The translations under genes were made by a program, and so were the position numbers. Under the pieces are notes generated by a model. That model did not search any database. It was given only the letters and a program-made list of their open reading frames with translations, and was not told where the DNA came from. From NCBI GenBank assembly GCA_900544705.1, contig UQWH01000070.1:1-9464 (forward strand): a DNA stretch of 9,464 nucleotides, given 5' to 3'. This stretch comes from an uncultured Eubacteriales bacterium (lineage in GTDB: Bacteria; Bacillota; Clostridia; Oscillospirales; Oscillospiraceae). Shown one piece after another: positions 6,632 through 9,464 of the stretch. Positions within the stretch are counted from its first letter, which is position 1, and each line of letters begins with the position of its first letter.

Positions 6632-7726
6632 ATGAAGCGTACCGCACTTGTGTTTGTGCTGCTGGCGCTGCTGATGGCCGCGTCCGGCTGCGAGAAATTC
6701 ATCAAAAACGATTATCTTTCCGTCGAGTCCCACGTCGAATCCGCGCCCACGGAAACGCAGCCGCCGGAGGAGGAAACGCCTCCGGTGGTCACCAACCGCA
6801 ACGAGCTGCGCGGCACCGTGCTCTCCTTCGTCCGCGACTGGACGGAGCTTGGGACGATCTACGTCCGCAACTACTCCGGCGACCTCTATACCGATCTGGA
6901 CGAAACCATGCGCTACCTCTCCGACGAGGATCCCATCGGCGCCTACGCCGTGGACTACGCCGACGCGGAGCTGAGCGGCAGCCCGACCTATGGCACCATC
7001 GAGGTGCGGCTGGTTTTTCGCCGTTCGGCCTCGGAGATCGACGCCATCGTCACGGTCAGCGGCCATTCCGGCGCAATGGAGAAGATCCGCAGTTCCCTGC
7101 TCAATTTTGATACCGCGCTGACGCTGCGCATCCGCGACTATGAAGAAGCAGACTTCCCCGCGGAGATTCGGAACCTCTGTCTGTGCGCACCCGCGCAGCT
7201 TCCGGTCCTGCCGGAGGTGTCTGCCAGCGTCTACCCGCAGGAGGGTGAAACGCGGATCCTGGAGCTGCATTTCAACTATGCCGCAAGCAGAGACGAGATG
7301 CGCACCATGCAGAAATCCTCCGCGACGCTGCTCTCCTCCGCCTCGGCCTATGTCCGCTCCGGGCAGGACGACCGCGAACGGATGCAGAATCTCCAGCGGT
7401 ATCTCCTTTCCCGCATGGACTACGCCATCGCGGAGGCTCCCTCCGACCGCCCCGCCTATCAACTGCTGAAAGACCGGCTGGCAAGCAGCCTTGGTTTTGC
7501 CTCGGTCGTGTACGCGGAATGTGAGCAGTCGAAAATGACCTGCCGCATCATTGAGGGTACGCGCGGCGGCGAGAGCCGGGCATGGAACTGCCTGACGATA
7601 GACGGCGAGGAATGTTACGTCGATCTGATGCGCTCGCTGGAGCTTGGACAGACAGACCTGACGCTTCTGACGGCGGATGACCTGCTTGCCGAGGGCTACG
7701 TCTGGCAGGCGGCAAAAAACGGATAA
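6632..7726 (+). CDS. Lipoprotein with a degenerate transglutaminase-like C-terminal domain
   Basis: No named family was recognised for the whole 364-residue protein. Residues 1-20 are a lipoprotein signal (Lys-Arg, hydrophobic core, MAASGC with Cys20). Residues about 30-55 are a Pro/Glu/Thr linker (APTETQPPEEETPPVV). Residues about 56-245 form two weakly similar alpha/beta segments without known motifs. The C-terminal part (about 245-360) follows the order of a bacterial transglutaminase-like domain: a helix ERMQNLQRYLLSRMDYA, then AYQLLKDRLASSLGFA (275-290), then RAWN (316-319), then CYVDLMRS (328-335). Relative to the familiar AYxxLxxxxxVCxGYA / HAWN / YHVD pattern, the catalytic Cys is S286, the His is R316 and only the Asp (D331) remains, so it is probably not an enzyme. 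The start was chosen for the signal peptide and the AAAGGGGGG ribosome site (6616-6624) 7 nt upstream; a more upstream ATG (6572) lies inside the YitT gene. It is the last gene of the topoisomerase operon. Confidence 0.8.
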   Translation: MKRTALVFVLLALLMAASGCEKFIKNDYLSVESHVESAPTETQPPEEETPPVVTNRNELRGTVLSFVRDWTELGTIYVRNYSGDLYTDLDETMRYLSDEDPIGAYAVDYADAELSGSPTYGTIEVRLVFRRSASEIDAIVTVSGHSGAMEKIRSSLLNFDTALTLRIRDYEEADFPAEIRNLCLCAPAQLPVLPEVSASVYPQEGETRILELHFNYAASRDEMRTMQKSSATLLSSASAYVRSGQDDRERMQNLQRYLLSRMDYAIAEAPSDRPAYQLLKDRLASSLGFASVVYAECEQSKMTCRIIEGTRGGESRAWNCLTIDGEECYVDLMRSLELGQTDLTLLTADDLLAEGYVWQAAKNG

Positions 7727-7792
7727 CGCAGGAAAATTCGTTCCGCTTCAGGGAAAAAGCCCCTGCTGCGGAACGAATGCTCTTTTCCTGCG
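7727..7792 (+). terminator. Nested hairpin terminator of the topoisomerase operon
   Basis: The structure begins directly after the lipoprotein stop codon. A core stem pairs TTCGTTCCGC (7737-7746) with GCGGAACGAA (7768-7777), capped by a second stem CAGGG (7749-7753) / CCCTG (7761-7765) around an A-rich loop. TGCTCTTTT follows the core (7778-7786), giving a rho-independent terminator. An outer 10-bp stem, CGCAGGAAAA (7727-7736) with TTTTCCTGCG (7783-7792), encloses everything and pairs with the T tract itself. All pairings were checked by eye; no folding energy was computed. Confidence 0.75.
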
Positions 7793-7828
7793 TCAAAAAT
7801 AGTACCATATAGAAACAGAGGCAATTCC

Positions 7829-9268
7829 ATGAAAAAGAAATCTCATAAGGGTCTTGTGATCGGTCTGTTTGCACCGCTTCTGACGCTGCTGCTGGCTGCC
7901 GGATTTTTCTTCGGAGTGAACCGCTTCTCCGTCCGGATGGAGCTTATTGGCGAAACCGGGCAGACGCTTGAATGTGGTGTGGATTCCTATACCGAAGAGG
8001 GCGCGCAGGCGCGCTTCTGCGGCTCGCTGGTATTCCGCAAGGGCTTTGCGCTGGATGTCCACAAATCCGGCAGCATAGACGACGCCCGGACGGGCAAGCA
8101 GGCCGTGACCTACACTGCAGATTTTCTGCTCTGGCACGGCAAAATCCGCCGCACCGTCACGGTGCAGGACACCACCCCGCCGGAGCTGACGCTCGTCGAG
8201 AAAAAGGACAGCTACACTGCCCCCGGCACGCCCTATCAGGAGGACGGCTACACCGCCACCGACCTGTGCGACGGCGATCTGACCGATCAGGTTCGGCGCG
8301 TGGAGAAGGACGGCAAGGTCTATTATTCCGTCACCGACCGCGCAGGCAACACCACCGAGCGCGTCCGCACGATCAATTATAAGGACGTCACCCCGCCGGA
8401 GATCACCCTCAAGGGCGACGCGGAGATCACCCTCAAAGCCGGAACGCCCTTCACCGACCCCGGCGCCACCGCAATCGACAACCGCGACGGCGATGTCACG
8501 GAGAAGATGACCGTGGAGGGCGGCGTGGATGTCTACCGCGCCGGGGACTACACCATCACCTACCGCGCCGCCGACAGCTTCGGCAACGAGTCGGAGGCCA
8601 AGCGCACGGTCCATATCACGCCCATCCGCCAGCCGGACACGGTCGTGCCGGACGGCAAAGTCGTCTATCTGACCTTTGACGACGGCCCCAGCAAGTACAC
8701 TTCCGAGCTGCTGGACGTTCTGGCGAAGTACAACGTCAAGGCGACCTTTTTCATCGTAAACATCGGCTACACCGATCTGATCTCCCGCGAGCTGAACGAG
8801 GGTCACAGCGTCGGCATCCACAGCGCAACGCACCAGTATTCGACCATCTACGCCAGCGAGGAGGCCTATTTTGCCGATCTTCAGAAGGTGCAGGATGCAA
8901 TCGTCGCGCTGAGCGGCAAGGAAACGACACTCGTCCGCTTCCCCGGCGGCAGCTCGAACACCGTCAGCCGCTTCAACCCCGGCATCATGACGCGCCTGAC
9001 GCAGGCGCTGACCGACATGGGCTACCAGTATTTCGACTGGAACGTTTCCAGCGGCGACGCCGGCGAAACGACCAGCACCGATCAGGTGTTTGAAAACGTC
9101 ACCTCCGGAATGCGCAGTCACAATGTGTCCATCGTTTTGCAGCACGACATCAAGGGCTTCAGTGTGGCCGCCGTGGAGCGCATCATCGTCTGGGGACTTG
9201 CCAACGGCTACACCTTCCTGCCGCTGGACGCAACCAGTCCCACCGCACACCACGGAGTCAACAATTAA
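7829..9268 (+). CDS. Membrane-anchored polysaccharide deacetylase (NodB/CE4) with Ig-like repeats
   Basis: This 479-residue surface enzyme is predicted to remove acetyl groups from GlcNAc-type sugars, most likely in peptidoglycan, which usually gives lysozyme resistance. A short basic start (MKKKSHK) is followed by one membrane segment (about 8-30) with no clear cleavage site, so it is probably a signal anchor. Two DUF5011-like Ig domains follow, each introduced by a TPPE motif (about 117-187 and 188-263; AGDYTITYRAADSFGNES is typical). Residues 37-114 look like a worn third copy. The NodB domain (about 277-470) is complete: TFDDGP (282-287; D284 base, D285 metal), HSATH (331-335; metal ligands H331 and H335), RFPGG (370-374), DWN (403-405) and LQHD (437-440; H439). 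The ATG has AGAGG (7817-7821) 7 nt upstream. I saw no strong promoter in the 36 bp between the preceding terminator and this start, so expression may depend on read-through or a weak site. The family call is firm; the substrate is inferred. Confidence 0.93.
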   Translation: MKKKSHKGLVIGLFAPLLTLLLAAGFFFGVNRFSVRMELIGETGQTLECGVDSYTEEGAQARFCGSLVFRKGFALDVHKSGSIDDARTGKQAVTYTADFLLWHGKIRRTVTVQDTTPPELTLVEKKDSYTAPGTPYQEDGYTATDLCDGDLTDQVRRVEKDGKVYYSVTDRAGNTTERVRTINYKDVTPPEITLKGDAEITLKAGTPFTDPGATAIDNRDGDVTEKMTVEGGVDVYRAGDYTITYRAADSFGNESEAKRTVHITPIRQPDTVVPDGKVVYLTFDDGPSKYTSELLDVLAKYNVKATFFIVNIGYTDLISRELNEGHSVGIHSATHQYSTIYASEEAYFADLQKVQDAIVALSGKETTLVRFPGGSSNTVSRFNPGIMTRLTQALTDMGYQYFDWNVSSGDAGETTSTDQVFENVTSGMRSHNVSIVLQHDIKGFSVAAVERIIVWGLANGYTFLPLDATSPTAHHGVNN

Positions 9269-9303
9269 AAAAGCAGCCCGGAATTGGAAAACCAATTCCG
9301 GGC
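9267..9303. terminator. Perfect hairpin shared by deacetylase and tRNA transcripts
   Basis: GCCCGGAATTGG (9276-9287) and CCAATTCCGGGC (9292-9303) pair perfectly over 12 bp around an AAAA loop. On the minus strand the stem is followed by TGCTTTTTT (complement of 9267-9275), a proper T tract that would serve as a backup terminator for the tRNA genes. On the plus strand it lies 7 nt after the deacetylase stop but is followed only by AAATTCTATA, so its strength there is doubtful. Confidence 0.8.
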
Positions 9304-9312
9304 AAATTCTAT

Positions 9313-9348
9313 AAAAAAGCGCCGGTGAAAGCAGTGCTTTCACCGGCG
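9313..9348 (-). terminator. Terminator of the tRNA-Glu/tRNA-Met transcript
   Basis: Read on the minus strand, CGCCGGTGAAAGC and GCTTTCACCGGCG (9336-9348 and 9320-9332) form a perfect 13-bp stem with a 3-nt loop. It is followed by C and then six T residues (complement of 9313-9318). The first base of the stem directly follows the CCA of tRNA-Glu, with no spacer. This is a canonical rho-independent terminator. Confidence 0.9.
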
Positions 9349-9423
9349 TGGTGACCCGTACGGGACTCGAACCCATGTTACCGCCGTGAAAGGGCGGTGT
9401 CTTAACCACTTGACCAACGGGCC
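9349..9423 (-). tRNA. tRNA-Glu (anticodon TTC), CCA encoded
   Basis: The minus strand folds as a complete 75-nt tRNA. The acceptor GGCCCGT pairs with ACGGGTC (one G-T pair), followed by discriminator A and an encoded CCA (complement of 9349-9351). The D stem is GTC/GAC, the 3-bp form usual for tRNA-Glu. The anticodon stem is CCGCC/GGCGG with loop CTTTCAC, giving anticodon TTC for GAA/GAG codons. The T arm is ATGGG, loop TTCGAGT, CCCGT. It follows directly on the CCA of the upstream tRNA-Met. Confidence 0.95.
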
Positions 9424-9464
9424 TGGTAGCGGCAATCTGACTCGAACAGATGACAACACGGGTA
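9424..9464 (-). tRNA. tRNA-Met (elongator, CAT), partial: 3' half only
   Basis: Only the 3' part of this tRNA lies in the window. On the minus strand it reads TACCCGTG, then TTGTC, then a T arm ATCTG / loop TTCGAGT / CAGAT, the acceptor strand TGCCGCT, discriminator A and CCA. The visible first base would be position 36 of the anticodon (T), so the codon starts with A. The TACCCGTG run and the acceptor end GCCGCTACCA match elongator tRNA-Met of Firmicutes, where the loop reads CATACC. The first two anticodon bases lie outside the window, so Met is inferred; other ANN tRNAs are not strictly excluded. Confidence 0.75.

Noticed and set aside
4417..6705. 762-codon open frame on the minus strand across parC-like and YitT genes
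   Set aside because: It lies opposite two well-supported genes and shows low-complexity Ala/Val/Asp/His composition without motifs, as expected of a shadow frame.
7783..7808. Promoter for the deacetylase (TACCAT as -10)
   Set aside because: The only T-rich candidate for a -35 box is 14 bp away and lies in the terminator stem; the match is too poor to call.
7793..9409. 538-codon open frame on the minus strand across the deacetylase and into tRNA-Glu
   Set aside because: It is antisense to a complete NodB enzyme and runs through a tRNA and two terminators, so it cannot be a sensible gene.
1..9464. CRISPR array, insertion sequence, phage or defence cassette
   Set aside because: I found no regularly spaced repeats, transposase motifs, attachment sites at the tRNA genes, or change in base composition. 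All genes have housekeeping or envelope assignments.

Overview
The window looks like chromosomal core DNA from a GC-rich member of the Clostridia, most likely a gut Oscillospiraceae/Ruminococcaceae-type bacterium. This is inferred from the Gram-positive gene content (lipoproteins with a Cys20 lipobox, a membrane-anchored peptidoglycan deacetylase, a YitT-family membrane protein), the strong AGGAGG-type ribosome binding sites, the GC-rich third codon positions and the Clostridia-like topoisomerase sequences. I see no insertion sequence, prophage, CRISPR array or other sign of recent transfer.

Layout. Bases 1-113 hold no gene, only AT-rich inverted repeats. A minus-strand gene (114-1337) encodes a secreted, lipid-anchored family 3 glycoside hydrolase of the NagZ (beta-N-acetylglucosaminidase) type. 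A divergent promoter region (about 1338-1485) has well-formed sigma-A promoters in both directions with their -35 boxes 8 bp apart. The rightward promoter reads a tight four-gene unit: a type IIA topoisomerase B subunit (parE-like, 1486-3465), its A subunit (parC-like, 3484-5724), a YitT-family membrane protein (5728-6609) and a lipoprotein whose C-terminal part resembles a transglutaminase that has lost its catalytic Cys and His (6632-7726). A large nested hairpin with an internal T tract (7727-7792) ends this unit. Next comes a membrane-anchored NodB-type polysaccharide deacetylase preceded by Ig-like repeats (7829-9268). The right end carries a minus-strand tRNA cluster, a partial tRNA-Met(CAT) directly abutting tRNA-Glu(TTC), followed in its own direction by two consecutive hairpin-plus-T-run terminators.

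How it fits together. The topoisomerase subunits form one A2B2 enzyme that changes DNA linkage. It lacks a recognisable GyrA box, so decatenation/relaxation is more likely than negative supercoiling. The two flanking enzymes (the NagZ-like lipoprotein and the deacetylase) both act on N-acetylglucosamine-containing cell-wall glycan outside the membrane. The YitT protein and the pseudo-transglutaminase lipoprotein are envelope proteins of unknown role that share the topoisomerase transcript.

I found no convincing evidence for a wholly new defence or mobile system. The points most worth a second look are the apparently inactivated transglutaminase lipoprotein, the natural Ala/Glu replacement at the quinolone-contact positions of the ParC-like subunit, the divergent active-site boxes of its partner, and the zero-spacer tRNA/tRNA/terminator arrangement.
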